Source: DASXRU01 sp033856235
GTDB lineage: Bacteria > Acidobacteriota > Blastocatellia > Pyrinomonadales > Pyrinomonadaceae
Direction: 5' to 3'
Assembly (NCBI GenBank): GCA_033856235.1
Contig: JAWVFI010000007.1
Coordinates: forward strand, 1 to 64,000
DNA length: 64,000 nucleotides
This document shows, in pieces, positions 34,139 to 43,774 of the stretch. The position numbers and the translations under genes were made by a program. The notes beneath the pieces were generated by a model. That model was not told the origin of the DNA. It saw only the letters and a list, made by a program, of their open reading frames with translations, and did not search any database. Within the stretch, counting starts at the first letter, position 1, and every line of letters starts with the position of its first letter.

Positions 34139-34195
34139 GAGTTACTAATCGCGCCTGGGATAGTCGCGATTCGCGCCAGTAACTTACTGTCAACG

Positions 34196-35944
34196 TTACC
34201 GCGAAGGCGCGGTGGACGGAGCGGGTAATCTGATTTCCTGGCCGGCCTTAAGTTCGGCATTAACGGAAACACCGTTCAAGCGCGCTAAATCCTGCGCGGA
34301 GACCTTGCGGGCCGCAGCGATCTTGGCGATGGTATCGCCCTTCTTAGCGCGGATCTTTGTGGGAGCGGCAGCAGCGGCCTCCGCCGGTCCGGTCGTGACC
34401 TTGGCCCGCTTCCAGTTAGTCAGGCGGACGTTGCTATTCGGAGCCACCAGCTTGGTAGTGGTCTTCAAATCAACACCGGCGTTCATTGCCTGCAATTGTG
34501 CCACGCTGACGCCCGTGCGACTCGCGACTGACTGGAGATCTTCACCTGGGGCAATCGAAATCACCCGCGCAGATTCGCGGCGGTCACCGGGAACCCGTCG
34601 TAACACTGCCAGCAACTGTTTCGAGCGGCCCGCCGGCACGCGCACGTTATAGGTCTCGCCACGCGGGGTGACGTCGCGTCGCAGTTCCGGGTTCAAACTC
34701 TGCAAATAATCGACGCTGCTGTCGGTAGCATCAGCCAGCAAGCGCAAACTAGTTGCGGTCGGCACCTGCACTATGTCGTACGACAGTGCTGGCTCGCGAC
34801 GGATGCCAGTGAAGCCATACTTCTCAGGATTCTTGGCAATCAAAATGGTCGCCAGAATGTTGGGAACGTAGTTGCGCGTCTCCTGGGCGATGAAGGGGTA
34901 AATCTTCCAGAAGTTAGCAGTCCCGCCGGCGCGGGCAATCGCGCGATCGACATTCAAGGGCCCGGTGTTATAGGCAGCCATTGCCAGGGCCCAGTCACCG
35001 TTAAAGTGATTGGCCAGGGTCTTCAAATACTTTGCGGAAGCCTCCGTCGCTTTTTCGAAACTATTGCGCTCGTCCACATAGGCAGTCTGCCGAAGTCCAT
35101 ACGCGCGTCCGGTTCCGGGAATAAACTGCCACAGCCCGGAGGCTGCTGCTGAAGAATATGCTTTGGGGGTCCAGGAGCTTTCAACCTGAGCCAGCCAAAC
35201 GAGGTCTTCCGGCACGCCGTTACGTCTAAACGTTTCGCGCGCCAATTTCATATAGCGTCCCGATTTGCGCAGGCCCGACTCCATCGTGCCGCGTCCACGG
35301 GGTCCCTGATAGTAATTAATGAACTGCTGAATCAGGGGGTTGGTGGTGAATCCGAAGTTAACCGAATTCTTTGCCAATTCCAGCGCTTCGACATCGGCTG
35401 GTGAAACGGCTTGTTCCTCCGGCGTCAGAATCAACTTGCTCAGTTGATCCAGCGGCGACGGCTCAAAGCCCTGTTGCCGAAAACCGATTTGTATCGGCGC
35501 GGGCGGCTCTTGCCTGGCAGATGGGTCTTGTGTCTGGGCCTGCGGATTATTGTTCTGCGCGATCACTTGCGCGTTAGCTGGGGTAGCGACCGGCATGTTC
35601 GGAACTTCTTCCCGGTACACGCGCTCTACTAATTCAAGGTAGAAAGTCTGCAGTCGGTGGCTGGCGCGCACATCAAGCCCAGACTCCAGAATGGTGTCCA
35701 CGGCTTTATCAAACTCGTCACGGGCCTGCTCACGCTTGTTGTCCTGGAGATTTAGCTTCCCCTTGCGGAAGTGATCTTCAGCGCGGGTAATAACCTGGTC
35801 GACCCTGACATCCGTTTTCTCGATTTCCGAAGGCGTAGTTCGGGCAGACGATCCCCCGGGGATCTGGGCCTGCATAATGGCTGGAATAATAAAAGACCCG
35901 GCGAGTACAGTCCGAATAACCCAACGGGGGAAGCTACTTGTCAT
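34196..35944 (-). CDS. LysM-containing lytic murein transglycosylase (MltD-like)
   Basis: ATG 35944 with AGGAG about ten bases upstream gives an N-terminal membrane/signal segment (WVIRTVLAGSFIIPAIMQAQ); the frame is open to 36145. 582 residues. The SLT catalytic domain has the Glu in LVWLAQVESSWTP, then SGLWQFIPGTGRAYGL and MAAYNTGPLNVDRAI, as in MltD. Two LysM modules follow (RVISIAPGEDLQSVASRTGVS, and TKIRAKKGDTIAKIAAARKVS). It cleaves peptidoglycan glycan strands in the periplasm. It lies upstream of comM on the same strand. Confidence 0.9.
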   Translation of the reverse strand: MTSSFPRWVIRTVLAGSFIIPAIMQAQIPGGSSARTTPSEIEKTDVRVDQVITRAEDHFRKGKLNLQDNKREQARDEFDKAVDTILESGLDVRASHRLQTFYLELVERVYREEVPNMPVATPANAQVIAQNNNPQAQTQDPSARQEPPAPIQIGFRQQGFEPSPLDQLSKLILTPEEQAVSPADVEALELAKNSVNFGFTTNPLIQQFINYYQGPRGRGTMESGLRKSGRYMKLARETFRRNGVPEDLVWLAQVESSWTPKAYSSAAASGLWQFIPGTGRAYGLRQTAYVDERNSFEKATEASAKYLKTLANHFNGDWALAMAAYNTGPLNVDRAIARAGGTANFWKIYPFIAQETRNYVPNILATILIAKNPEKYGFTGIRREPALSYDIVQVPTATSLRLLADATDSSVDYLQSLNPELRRDVTPRGETYNVRVPAGRSKQLLAVLRRVPGDRRESARVISIAPGEDLQSVASRTGVSVAQLQAMNAGVDLKTTTKLVAPNSNVRLTNWKRAKVTTGPAEAAAAAPTKIRAKKGDTIAKIAAARKVSAQDLARLNGVSVNAELKAGQEIRLPAPSTAPSR

Positions 35945-36244
35945 CAATCGTTGTTCTCCTTCACTGAGGCTCCGGCGAATCCACGACTGCGGCCTCTTCC
36001 GAAGAGTCGCGCCAGCGGCATCCACTAATACATGCGGGGTCGTTAGAAAGTTCCCTTTTTGAGCCGGCGGGCGGTAGGCTCGAGCACTAACTGGAACCAA
36101 CTGACGGCCGGAGGTTATCACACGGTTTTGGGGGGTGTCAAACAACCTCTAACTCAAAATATAAGGGGAATTTGCGGGTTTTCCCACCTTATTCGTTCCC
36201 ACGCCTGTATAAGATGCTCTGCGCCTCTGACTGGTTGTGCATGA

Positions 36245-38722
36245 TCAGACACTTCGACCCGATGCGGCCTGGGGCAGGCGTGGAGGCCTCGCCCCCGCGG
36301 AAACGGGGCTCGGAGCTTTTTCCTTCAGCGCCTCGCGAAATACCTGGCGCATGTGATCCACAAAAACGAATTGAATATCTTTAAAAAGGTCTTTTGGCAC
36401 TTCATCAAGGTCGCGGCGGTTTTGCTGGGGCAGAATGATCTTGGTAACTCGGGCCCGCCGGGCGGCCAGGACCTTCTCCTTAACTCCACCCACCGGCAGG
36501 ACATTTCCCCGTAGAGTTATCTCGCCGGTCATGGCCACGTCCTTGCGGACGGCCCTTTGCGAAAGGACCGAAACCATGGCCACACCAAGCGTTATCCCGG
36601 CAGAGGGGCCGTCTTTGGGAATGGCGCCCTCGGGAATGTGTATGTGGATATCGTAATTGGAGAAGTCTTCTTCGTTGATTTCCAACTCTTTCGCTCGTGA
36701 TTTCGCGTAGGAATACGCGGCTTGCGCCGATTCCCGCATGACTTCCCCCAGCTGCCCGGTCAGAACCAGATTTCCTTTTCCTTTCATGCGCAGGGCTTCG
36801 ATAAAGAGGATATCGCCGCCGACTGCTGTCCAGGCCAAGCCCGTGGCCACACCAATCTGATCTTTCTTCAGCACTTCCTCCGGAATTACCTTTGGAGCTC
36901 CCAGAAACTCATGCAGGTTCTTTTGCGAAATGCGCACCGTGTGCTTGTTGCCCTCGGCAATGCGTCGCGCTACTTTGCGACAAATGGCGCCAATCTCGCG
37001 CTCCAATTGACGTAGACCGGCTTCATGCGTGTACTGCTGAATAATCGCATTGAGCGCTGTGGCGGAAAGGTTTAACTCTTTGGCGGTGATGCCATTTTCT
37101 TCGGTCTGTTTCGGCAGCAGGTGACGCCGGGCGATTTCGCGTTTTTCCTCTTCGGTATAGCCGGCCAGCCGGATGACTTCCATCCGATCGCGCAGCGCCG
37201 GTTGGATTGTGTCCAGCACGTTTGCCGTGGTCATGAAGATCACATTTGAAAGATCGAAGGTGATCCCCAGATAGTTGTCGCGAAAACTATTGTTCTGTTC
37301 CGGATCCAGAACTTCCAGCAAAGCCGATGACGGATCGCCGCGAAAATCCGCACCCACCTTGTCGATTTCATCAAACATGATTAGCGGGTTATTGGTTCCT
37401 GCCTGCTGAACCGCCTGAATCACCCGGCCAGGCATGGCGCCCACATAGGTGCGGCGGTGGCCGCGAATCTCCGCCTCGTCGTGCACTCCGCCCAACGACA
37501 GACGCACAAACTTTCGCCCCAAGGCCCGCGCTATTGAGCGTCCCAGCGATGTTTTCCCAACTCCCGGAGGCCCTACTAAGCAAAGGATCGGTCCTTTCGG
37601 TTTTTCCTTGAGCTTGCGGACGGCGAGCGCCTCAATAATGCGGTCCTTAACTTTCTCCAGGCCGTAGTGATCTTCATTCAAGATGCGCTCGGCCTTATGC
37701 AGATCAAGGTTGTCCTTGGAAGCTTTCGACCAGGGCAGCTCGGTCATGATCTCCATCCAATTTCGCAACGTCGCGGTTTCGGCCGCGTCCGGATGCATTC
37801 GCTCTAATTTTTTCAATTGCCGCAGCGCTTCCTCTTCGGCCGGCTTTGGCATCTTGGCTGCCTCAACCTTGTCGCGAAACTGAGCAATCTCTTCGGCCAG
37901 TTCGTTGACTTCACCGAGCTCCGTTTGGATGGCTTTCATCTGCTGGCGCAGGTAAAACTCGCGCTGCGATCGATCGATGTCCGCCCTGGCCTGGGTATTG
38001 ATCTCCTGTTGAACCGTCAGGACTTCGATCTCTTTGTTAAGAAGGTCGTTGACCCGGCGCAGGCGGGCCGTGGTATCGGCAATGTCCAGCACCGACTGAG
38101 CGTCCTCGACTTTTAGTTCCAGATTGGACGCGGAGAGATCGGCGAGGCGGCCCGCGTCATCGAGGTTGGCGATGATCGCCATTACTTCCGGGGAAATGTT
38201 TTTGCCCAGACTGGCGGCCTTCTCCATGGAACCGCGTACGTTGCGAATCAGGGCTTCAACCTCGAGCGACCGTTCGGGGGCTGATGTTTCCTTCACCACC
38301 TGCAGGTGGGCGCGCAGGTATTCGCCGCCTGCTTCAACTGACTCCAACCGGGCACGCGCCAATCCCTGCACCAGCACCCGTATGCGGCCATCGGGCAGCT
38401 TCAGCATGCGCATGATGACTGCGACGGTGCCAATCTTGTAGAGGTCGTCGCCGGCCGGTTCTTCCTTATCGAGGTCCTTCTGCGATACCAGAAGGATCAT
38501 ACGGTTTTCACCCAGCGCTTCGTCCACCGCTCGGATCGATCTCTCGCGGGAAACGAAGAGCGGGACAATCATGAAGGGATAGATCACGATGTCGCGCAAA
38601 GGCAGCACCGGCAAATACTCGGGGATCTGCAGTTGCTGCTCGATGGGTTCCGTGGTGTCGAGCCCTTCCACGGGTTCGATTTCGTCGATGATTCCGATGT
38701 TACCTATTTGCGAGTCGTCCAA
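36245..38722 (-). CDS. lon: ATP-dependent protease Lon
   Basis: 825 residues. N-terminal LON substrate domain (LPVLPLRDIVIYPFMIVPLFVSRERSI), coiled coil, AAA+ module with Walker A GPPGVGKTSLGRS and Walker B LIMFDEIDKVG, and the C-terminal protease domain. The catalytic Ser is at about residue 707 in KDGPSAGIT and the Lys in GGVKEKVLAARRA. Lon degrades misfolded and regulatory proteins in the cytosol. It is followed by hsp20 and nrdR on the same strand, a proteostasis cluster. The C-terminal about 40 residues are a low-complexity extension (RPPRLPQAASG). Confidence 0.97.
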   Translation of the reverse strand: MDDSQIGNIGIIDEIEPVEGLDTTEPIEQQLQIPEYLPVLPLRDIVIYPFMIVPLFVSRERSIRAVDEALGENRMILLVSQKDLDKEEPAGDDLYKIGTVAVIMRMLKLPDGRIRVLVQGLARARLESVEAGGEYLRAHLQVVKETSAPERSLEVEALIRNVRGSMEKAASLGKNISPEVMAIIANLDDAGRLADLSASNLELKVEDAQSVLDIADTTARLRRVNDLLNKEIEVLTVQQEINTQARADIDRSQREFYLRQQMKAIQTELGEVNELAEEIAQFRDKVEAAKMPKPAEEEALRQLKKLERMHPDAAETATLRNWMEIMTELPWSKASKDNLDLHKAERILNEDHYGLEKVKDRIIEALAVRKLKEKPKGPILCLVGPPGVGKTSLGRSIARALGRKFVRLSLGGVHDEAEIRGHRRTYVGAMPGRVIQAVQQAGTNNPLIMFDEIDKVGADFRGDPSSALLEVLDPEQNNSFRDNYLGITFDLSNVIFMTTANVLDTIQPALRDRMEVIRLAGYTEEEKREIARRHLLPKQTEENGITAKELNLSATALNAIIQQYTHEAGLRQLEREIGAICRKVARRIAEGNKHTVRISQKNLHEFLGAPKVIPEEVLKKDQIGVATGLAWTAVGGDILFIEALRMKGKGNLVLTGQLGEVMRESAQAAYSYAKSRAKELEINEEDFSNYDIHIHIPEGAIPKDGPSAGITLGVAMVSVLSQRAVRKDVAMTGEITLRGNVLPVGGVKEKVLAARRARVTKIILPQQNRRDLDEVPKDLFKDIQFVFVDHMRQVFREALKEKAPSPVSAGARPPRLPQAASGRSV

Positions 38723-38736
38723 AATAATTCAGGCCC

Positions 38737-39201
38737 CTAGCTGGTTTCTTTGATGGGAACACGAAATTCCGTTCCCCTGCGGTCCTTCGTTTTAGGCAAA
38801 CGGACAATCAAAACTCCGTCTGCCAATTCAGCTCGCGCCTCCCGGACGCTAATCGTCCAACGCAAAGGAACGACGCGAGAAAAATTGCCATAACTGCGTT
38901 CCGAGCAAAGATGCGAAATCGTTCGCTGACGCGAAGGCCGCTTCTTTTTTGTGCCCCAGATGCGCAGCCTGCTGCTGGTCAACGCAATCTTTATCTGGTC
39001 AGCGGTAACGCCGGGCAGCTCAATCCGAACCGATATAAAATGGTCCGTTTCGCAAACATCTACCGGTGGCGACCAAGCCCCCGCGGCCAGCGGCCCGTCG
39101 GCCTCAACCGCCTCCTGCAGGGTCGCGAAGAGACGCCCAATCCGATCGCGCAGGCGTTTTTTCTCGAGCGCTTCAAGAGGAGTTGCAACTACTGCTTTCA
39201 T
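38737..39201 (-). CDS. Hsp20-family small heat-shock protein
   Basis: 154 residues. The alpha-crystallin domain is visible (WSPPVDVCETDHFISVRIELPGVTADQIKI, RTISHLCSERSYGNFSRVVPLRWTI, ARAELADGVLIVRLPKTKDRRG). This is a cytosolic holdase that binds unfolding proteins. It ends 14 bases before the lon start on the same strand, so both are probably co-transcribed. The start ATG 39201 gives MKAVVATPLEALEKKRL, which is typical in length. Confidence 0.9.
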   Translation of the reverse strand: MKAVVATPLEALEKKRLRDRIGRLFATLQEAVEADGPLAAGAWSPPVDVCETDHFISVRIELPGVTADQIKIALTSSRLRIWGTKKKRPSRQRTISHLCSERSYGNFSRVVPLRWTISVREARAELADGVLIVRLPKTKDRRGTEFRVPIKETS

Positions 39202-39245
39202 AAGAAAATGGACGAAGCCAGAGCCTTAACGTTCGCGATCCAGCA

Positions 39246-39725
39246 CTAGGCTCTCTTCGCTGCCCCACTGGCGCGTGACCGAACCAGATGCTTTAGCTCG
39301 TGCATGAACTCCGAAACGTCTTCAAATTCCAGATACACCGAAGCGAAGCGAACATACGCCACCTTATCCAGCTCTTTCAAACGGCGCATGATCATTTCCC
39401 CGATCTTGCTGGTGGGGCGCTCGCGCTCCGGCGACTCCTGCACGTACTTTTCCACCGTGTTTACAATCGCATCCAGCTTGGCCGAGGGCACCGGACGTTT
39501 TTCACACGCGCGCAACAATCCGGCCATGACCTTGGTGCGATCGAACGATTCGCGCCGCCCGTCCTTCTTGATTACCATGTGGGGGATTTCGTCGATGCGC
39601 TCGTAAGAAGTGAAACGGCGTTCGCACTTCAAGCATTCGCGCCGCCGCCGAATGGCATCTCCTTCGCGAGACTCGCGAGAGTCAACCACTTTGTCTTCAA
39701 TGAAACCACAAAAGGGACATTTCAT
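39246..39725 (-). CDS. nrdR: Transcriptional repressor NrdR
   Basis: 159 residues. N-terminal zinc ribbon MKCPFCGF ... CLKCERRFTSYERID, then an ATP-cone (VIKKDGRRESFDRTKVMAGLLRACEKRPV). NrdR represses ribonucleotide reductase genes by sensing ATP/dATP. Motifs and length are canonical. It ends 44 bases before hsp20. Confidence 0.97.
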   Translation of the reverse strand: MKCPFCGFIEDKVVDSRESREGDAIRRRRECLKCERRFTSYERIDEIPHMVIKKDGRRESFDRTKVMAGLLRACEKRPVPSAKLDAIVNTVEKYVQESPERERPTSKIGEMIMRRLKELDKVAYVRFASVYLEFEDVSEFMHELKHLVRSRASGAAKRA

Positions 39726-39765
39726 ATCAGCCTCGTTATTCAGAAAGTGAACGTGATGCCGGCCT

Positions 39766-40935
39766 TTATTTCCCGGCCACGGCGGTTTCCATTTCCTCTA
39801 CGCGAATTGCAGCGGCTGGCCTGATCTTTTCATCTTCGACAGCGTGTTCGACTGATTCGGACGACGCCAGTGCACGCAGCCGAGCAATGTTGATATCCCC
39901 CCGCAGGAAATAATAAAGACCGAAGATTACTGCTGGGGCGAAATCGACGAGGTGCAGAATGATGGTTACGCCGGCAGCCTGTTCGCGGCCGATTCCGAGA
40001 AACAGCAAACCTGCAGCAGTAGCCGCATGAAAAGCGCCGGCCGCGCCGCCGGGTGTGGGAACTACTGAACCGACCATCGACCAACCCAAAATGAACAGAA
40101 CCTGACTCAGACCAAAGCGCATTCCGAAGGCCCGGAAAACCAGAAGGTTGGCGACGGCAATCGAGAACCAGAGCAACAGGCTCCAACCGGCGGTCACTGC
40201 CAGCTCGCGTCGATTAGACAAGACTCGTAAGGCGATCGCGAGTTGCTGCAGCAGAGATAAGACGCCCCGTTTAACTCTCGCCGGAATGCGCAGACGCGCG
40301 AGGTTGGGATCGAGCCACGAAATAATTATTTCCGACTTTCTCTTGAACCAGGCCAGCAGCCCTAAACCCACGATCGCAGCGACCACCAGAACAACACCGG
40401 TGACACGCACGCGCGACAGTTCGGCCAGGCTGTTGGCTGGAAGTCGAAACCATAAGAGGTTCACCGAGAACAGCAGCAACATGGTCATCGAATCATAGAT
40501 TCGTTCAACCATGATGGTTACGAACGAGGCGCTGGGCCGCACTCGCCGCTCGCGCATCGGCAGGACAATCGGCCGCACCACTTCGCCCATCCGACCGAAA
40601 AAAAACACAGCGGTGAAACCGACGGTCGTAGCTACGAAAAGCTCCCGAATGCTGGCCTGCGCCAGCGGGGCGAGCAGGGCCCGCCACCGCAAGGCCCGAA
40701 CCATGTACGCGCCGCAGACAATCGCCACGGCCGCGGCAATCAGACGCCAGTCTGATTCGCGAACTGCTTTTCCGACCTGCGCCCAATCCAGACCCCGCCC
40801 GAACCACCACAAAATAAGGGTGGCTAACAGGAGCAGGAACCCAAACTCCAAATATCTACGCAAAGTTTCGTCTTGATAGCCGAATGACAGTATTTGCCTG
40901 ACAACAACATCAACGACAAACTTGACAGTCGCCAA
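39766..40935 (-). CDS. LPG-synthase-type integral membrane protein (UPF0104, flippase-like)
   Basis: 389 residues with about eight hydrophobic helices. It carries the family signatures ALRWRALLAPLA, TTVGFTAVFFFGRMGEVVRPIVL and SMVGSVVPTPGGAAGAFHAATAAGLLFLG. This is the lysylphosphatidylglycerol synthase transmembrane domain without a catalytic C-terminal domain, so it is likely a lipid or polyprenol flippase-like protein. The C-terminus has a polar tail. It is the most upstream gene of the lon-hsp20-nrdR group, and starts divergently from the sigma gene at 41200. Confidence 0.85.
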   Translation of the reverse strand: MATVKFVVDVVVRQILSFGYQDETLRRYLEFGFLLLLATLILWWFGRGLDWAQVGKAVRESDWRLIAAAVAIVCGAYMVRALRWRALLAPLAQASIRELFVATTVGFTAVFFFGRMGEVVRPIVLPMRERRVRPSASFVTIMVERIYDSMTMLLLFSVNLLWFRLPANSLAELSRVRVTGVVLVVAAIVGLGLLAWFKRKSEIIISWLDPNLARLRIPARVKRGVLSLLQQLAIALRVLSNRRELAVTAGWSLLLWFSIAVANLLVFRAFGMRFGLSQVLFILGWSMVGSVVPTPGGAAGAFHAATAAGLLFLGIGREQAAGVTIILHLVDFAPAVIFGLYYFLRGDINIARLRALASSESVEHAVEDEKIRPAAAIRVEEMETAVAGK

Positions 40936-41199
40936 ACGCTAACCACAAGATATTGGGTGGCTCAGCAAGGCTACAATAGTAAGATGCGAAGGCGCAAGCG
41001 AGGCGGGTTATGGGGCAGAAGCCCGACCGTGACGGAGGGCTCAAGAAACGTACTCGCCAGAGGAGCCCTCCCTGACAGTCTGGCTTCTGCTGCGTCAGTT
41101 ATGCGTTGTCTTGCTAAATCCAGGAACTTTGCCGCTTTCGAAGACGTAACTTGCCTCGGGTCAGTAAGTTTTACCGGTAAGCGCTTCGATTGGTAACGA

Positions 41200-41814
41200 A
41201 TGAGGGTACTAACCGTGGGGGCTGTGAAAAGCTTGGCGTTCAACGCTGGAAGCGATCTAGTCAGGCGATGTCGGGCCGGTGACGGCGCGGCTTGGGAGGA
41301 AATCGTCCAGAGCTACTCGCGCCGCATCTACAATCTGGCTTACCGGTTTACTTCTCGCGCCGACTCCGCTGAAGACCTCACGCAGGAGGTTTTCATTCGG
41401 GTTTATCGCTCTTTGGAACAATACGATTCCAAGCAGGGCGACTTGCAGAACTGGCTGATGCGCCTGGCGCGCAATCTGATTATTGATGACTATCGCCGCC
41501 GCCAAAGAGCGCCGCAAGACGCCCACGCTGACGATCTGGAAGACCATACGTATCATCTGCAGACTAAAAGCGGATCAGTCCAGACCGAGATGGAACGTCG
41601 AGAACTGGGGAAACAGGTACAGGCAGGCATCGATAAACTGTCGCCGGATCTGCGCACCTGCGTAATCCTGCGTGACATTGAGGAACTAAGCTACCAGGAC
41701 ATCGTTGACCTGCTGAAGATCCCTGAAGGAACAGTGAAGTCGCGCATTAACCGGGGGCGGATTGAGTTAGCCAAGATACTGCGCCGGATGCGCGTGGTGC
41801 AGATGAACGCGTAG
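41200..41814 (+). CDS. ECF-family RNA polymerase sigma factor (second)
   Basis: 204 residues. Region 2 (AAWEEIVQSYSRRIYNLAYRFTSRADSAEDLTQEVFIRVYRSLEQYD...WLMRLARNLIIDDYRRR) and region 4 (LSPDLRTCVILRDIEELSYQDIVDLLKIPEGTVKSRINRGRIELAKIL) are clear. It is followed after 52 bases by a double zinc-finger anti-sigma factor. ATG at 41200 was chosen as first start; the N-terminal 15 residues are not conserved in type, so a later start is possible. Confidence 0.92.
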   Translation: MRVLTVGAVKSLAFNAGSDLVRRCRAGDGAAWEEIVQSYSRRIYNLAYRFTSRADSAEDLTQEVFIRVYRSLEQYDSKQGDLQNWLMRLARNLIIDDYRRRQRAPQDAHADDLEDHTYHLQTKSGSVQTEMERRELGKQVQAGIDKLSPDLRTCVILRDIEELSYQDIVDLLKIPEGTVKSRINRGRIELAKILRRMRVVQMNA

Positions 41815-41866
41815 GACCGCGAAGTTTTATTAGCGAGAAGGAATTAGAGAAGGAACCAGGAAACAA

Positions 41867-42670
41867 ATGCTTTGCGCGGATTTTGAGAATCGACTGAGTG
41901 ATTATTTCGACGCCACGCTCGATGTGAGTACGCATCAGGCGTTCGTCGAACACGCACTGCGCTGCCCCGTCTGTCACGAACTTCTGAGCGAAGTGAAACT
42001 GACGATGCAGTCATGCGTCACCGCCCAGGTTCCTGATCCGGGCGCAGAGTTGGAGGCGCGGATTCTTTTGCGCACAATGCCGGCAGCGGTAATGTCCTGT
42101 GGCGAATTTGAAGAATGTCTCACCGATTACCTGGATGGCTATCTACCGGCGGCCTTGTACCATCGATGGGAACGGCACGCAGCGCTTTGCGGCAACTGCA
42201 CCGACCTGCCCGGGCAGGTGGTGCGCTCGATCGGCGCCTGTTACTCATATGCGGGCGACGAAAAGCCGCTGCCGGCTGGCCTCGAGGCTCGCATTTTGCT
42301 AGCCACTTCGGGCACTGAACAATTGCAAAGGGTGCCTGAGACACTGAGTGCGCGTATGGCAGCAAGACTCCGGCTCTGGCTGGATCCCATCGTGTCGCCG
42401 CAGCTGGCCACGGTGGCAACGATGCTGCTGGTGGCGATGTTTGTACTGACCAACACGGTCTCGGCTGACGGCTCAATCAGCGGCATGTACACCGCGAGTC
42501 TGCGGTTGGCGCGCCAGACCTACGTCGGTGGTGCGACGACAGCTGTTAAGAGCGCCGGGCTCTCCGATGATCTTAAGGAAATTGCCGGCAGCGTGACGGA
42601 CCTGGTCAATGGGACGAATGAAAAAGGCGGCGATGGCGGGGCTGCCAACGAGAATGCGAACCGAAAGTAG
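41867..42670 (+). CDS. Anti-sigma factor with two tandem zinc-finger domains
   Basis: 267 residues. The first zf-HC2 is ADFENRLSDYFDATLDVSTHQAFVEHALRCPVCHELL; the second is CGEFEECLTDYLDGYLPAALYHRWERHAALCGNC, so the unit is duplicated. A membrane helix lies near residues 168-188 (LATVATMLLVAMFVLTNTVSA), followed by a short exported tail. The usual design has one such domain. It is preceded by AGGA nine bases before the ATG and likely controls the sigma factor encoded just upstream. Confidence 0.8.
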   Translation: MLCADFENRLSDYFDATLDVSTHQAFVEHALRCPVCHELLSEVKLTMQSCVTAQVPDPGAELEARILLRTMPAAVMSCGEFEECLTDYLDGYLPAALYHRWERHAALCGNCTDLPGQVVRSIGACYSYAGDEKPLPAGLEARILLATSGTEQLQRVPETLSARMAARLRLWLDPIVSPQLATVATMLLVAMFVLTNTVSADGSISGMYTASLRLARQTYVGGATTAVKSAGLSDDLKEIAGSVTDLVNGTNEKGGDGGAANENANRK

Positions 42671-42747
42671 GACAGACATTCTTGTCTGTCCCGTTTAATT
42701 GGGCAGAGTCTGAGTTACAGAGACGGACAGGCAGGAATGCCTGACCT
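42669..42747. repeat. Paired palindromic REP-like element
   Basis: Arms 42669-42691 and 42725-42747 are inverted copies (23 bases, four differences), each a palindrome of the GACAGACA-TTCT-TGTCTGTC kind. It begins within the stop of the anti-sigma gene and ends just before the B-box gene. Confidence 0.75.
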
Positions 42748-42757
42748 ACGACAAACG

Positions 42758-43528
42758 ATGAACTGCGCGTATCACACTAAGAATCCAGCGGCGGTGCAGT
42801 GCCAGAATTGTGGGCGCCCCCTTTGTCCTGCTTGCGATCATCGCATTCGCGGGTTTGCTTTCTGTCAGGACTGCATTGTCGCCGGGGTTGAATTATTGCG
42901 TCAGAACGCTATTGCGCCTCGGGAACAGGTTGTGCGCCGCCGCACTTCACCCTTCATCGCTACTTTGCTGTCTTTCGTGCCCGGTCTGGGAGCGGCCTAC
43001 AACGGCCAGACCTCGAAAGCGATAGTTCACTTCGCAATCTTCGCCAGCTTCTTTCAAATGGCGGTCGTTACTGATGGAGTGCAGTTCTTCATTTTGGGAG
43101 TGCTGGGCACGTGGCTGTTTGCCGCGGTCGATGCCTGTCGCACCGCGCAACTAATTCGATCCGGCCGTGCGCCCGATGAAGAAGAAGATGTGATTGCGCG
43201 CCGCCTTTACGGCAATCCCTTTGCCTGGGGCGTGACGCTCATGACCCTTGGCGCCGTCTTCCTGCTGCATACGTTGCTCGGTGTGCGCCTGCCAGTTCGC
43301 CAGTTGCTGCCGCTGGCTCTGGTGGCCCTGGGGGCGTACATGCTTTTCGATTATTTGCGGCGCCGTCGTACTGGCGAGCAAACGATGCGCGCGTTTGACA
43401 CGCGGCGTCCGCCGCCATCAGTTGTTGGCACCGGACCACTCGGGCAAACAGCGTATGGAACCGGCGATGTTGTGACCCAGATTTCACAGAGAGGCATCGG
43501 GCCGGCGCCGTTTCAGCAGCGACCGTAA
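42758..43528 (+). CDS. B-box zinc-finger membrane protein
   Basis: Start chosen at ATG 42758 (MNCAYHTKNPAAVQC); an earlier in-frame ATG at 42737 lies in the REP-like repeat. 256 residues. The N-terminus is a B-box-type zinc finger (CAYHTKNPAAVQCQNCGRPLCPACDHRI...FCQDC). Then come three or four membrane helices (TLLSFVPGLGAAYNG..., FFILGVLGTWLFAAVDA, WGVTLMTLGAVFLLHTLLG, LLPLALVALGAYMLFDYL). Function unknown; similar proteins are common in Acidobacteriota. It follows the sigma/anti-sigma pair. Confidence 0.7.
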   Translation: MNCAYHTKNPAAVQCQNCGRPLCPACDHRIRGFAFCQDCIVAGVELLRQNAIAPREQVVRRRTSPFIATLLSFVPGLGAAYNGQTSKAIVHFAIFASFFQMAVVTDGVQFFILGVLGTWLFAAVDACRTAQLIRSGRAPDEEEDVIARRLYGNPFAWGVTLMTLGAVFLLHTLLGVRLPVRQLLPLALVALGAYMLFDYLRRRRTGEQTMRAFDTRRPPPSVVGTGPLGQTAYGTGDVVTQISQRGIGPAPFQQRP

Positions 43529-43564
43529 CTTTGAAGCAAGGCCGAGGTTCGGGAAGGATTTATT

Positions 43565-43774
43565 ATGGTAGTTCTCTTAAAAATGGCAGGGAGTATTTTC
43601 GCCCTCGCGTTACTTGCGGTAGCCCTCCTCAAATACCTTGTAGGCGCCGTGGGTGTTCTGCTAGTGCTGGTAAAGGTCCTGATCGTTATCGTCTTCATCG
43701 GACTGATGGTTTTCATCGCGGTATCTATGCTACGGGCCCGTTCACGCGCGCGGGCCGAAAGCGAAGAGTTATAA
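43565..43774 (+). CDS. Small membrane protein with two helices
   Basis: 69 residues (MVVLLKMAGSIFALALLAVA...), nearly all hydrophobic (AGSIFALALLAVALLKYLVGAVGVLLVLVKVLIVIVFIGLMVF), ending with a basic/acidic tail (LRARSRARAESEEL). The ATG is preceded by GGAAGG. 36 bases after the B-box gene, probably co-transcribed. No family recognised. Confidence 0.55.
   Translation: MVVLLKMAGSIFALALLAVALLKYLVGAVGVLLVLVKVLIVIVFIGLMVFIAVSMLRARSRARAESEEL

Noticed and set aside
40971..41243. 90-codon minus-strand frame over the divergent promoter region
   Set aside because: It overlaps the start of a clear sigma-factor gene and the plus-strand frame; no domain.
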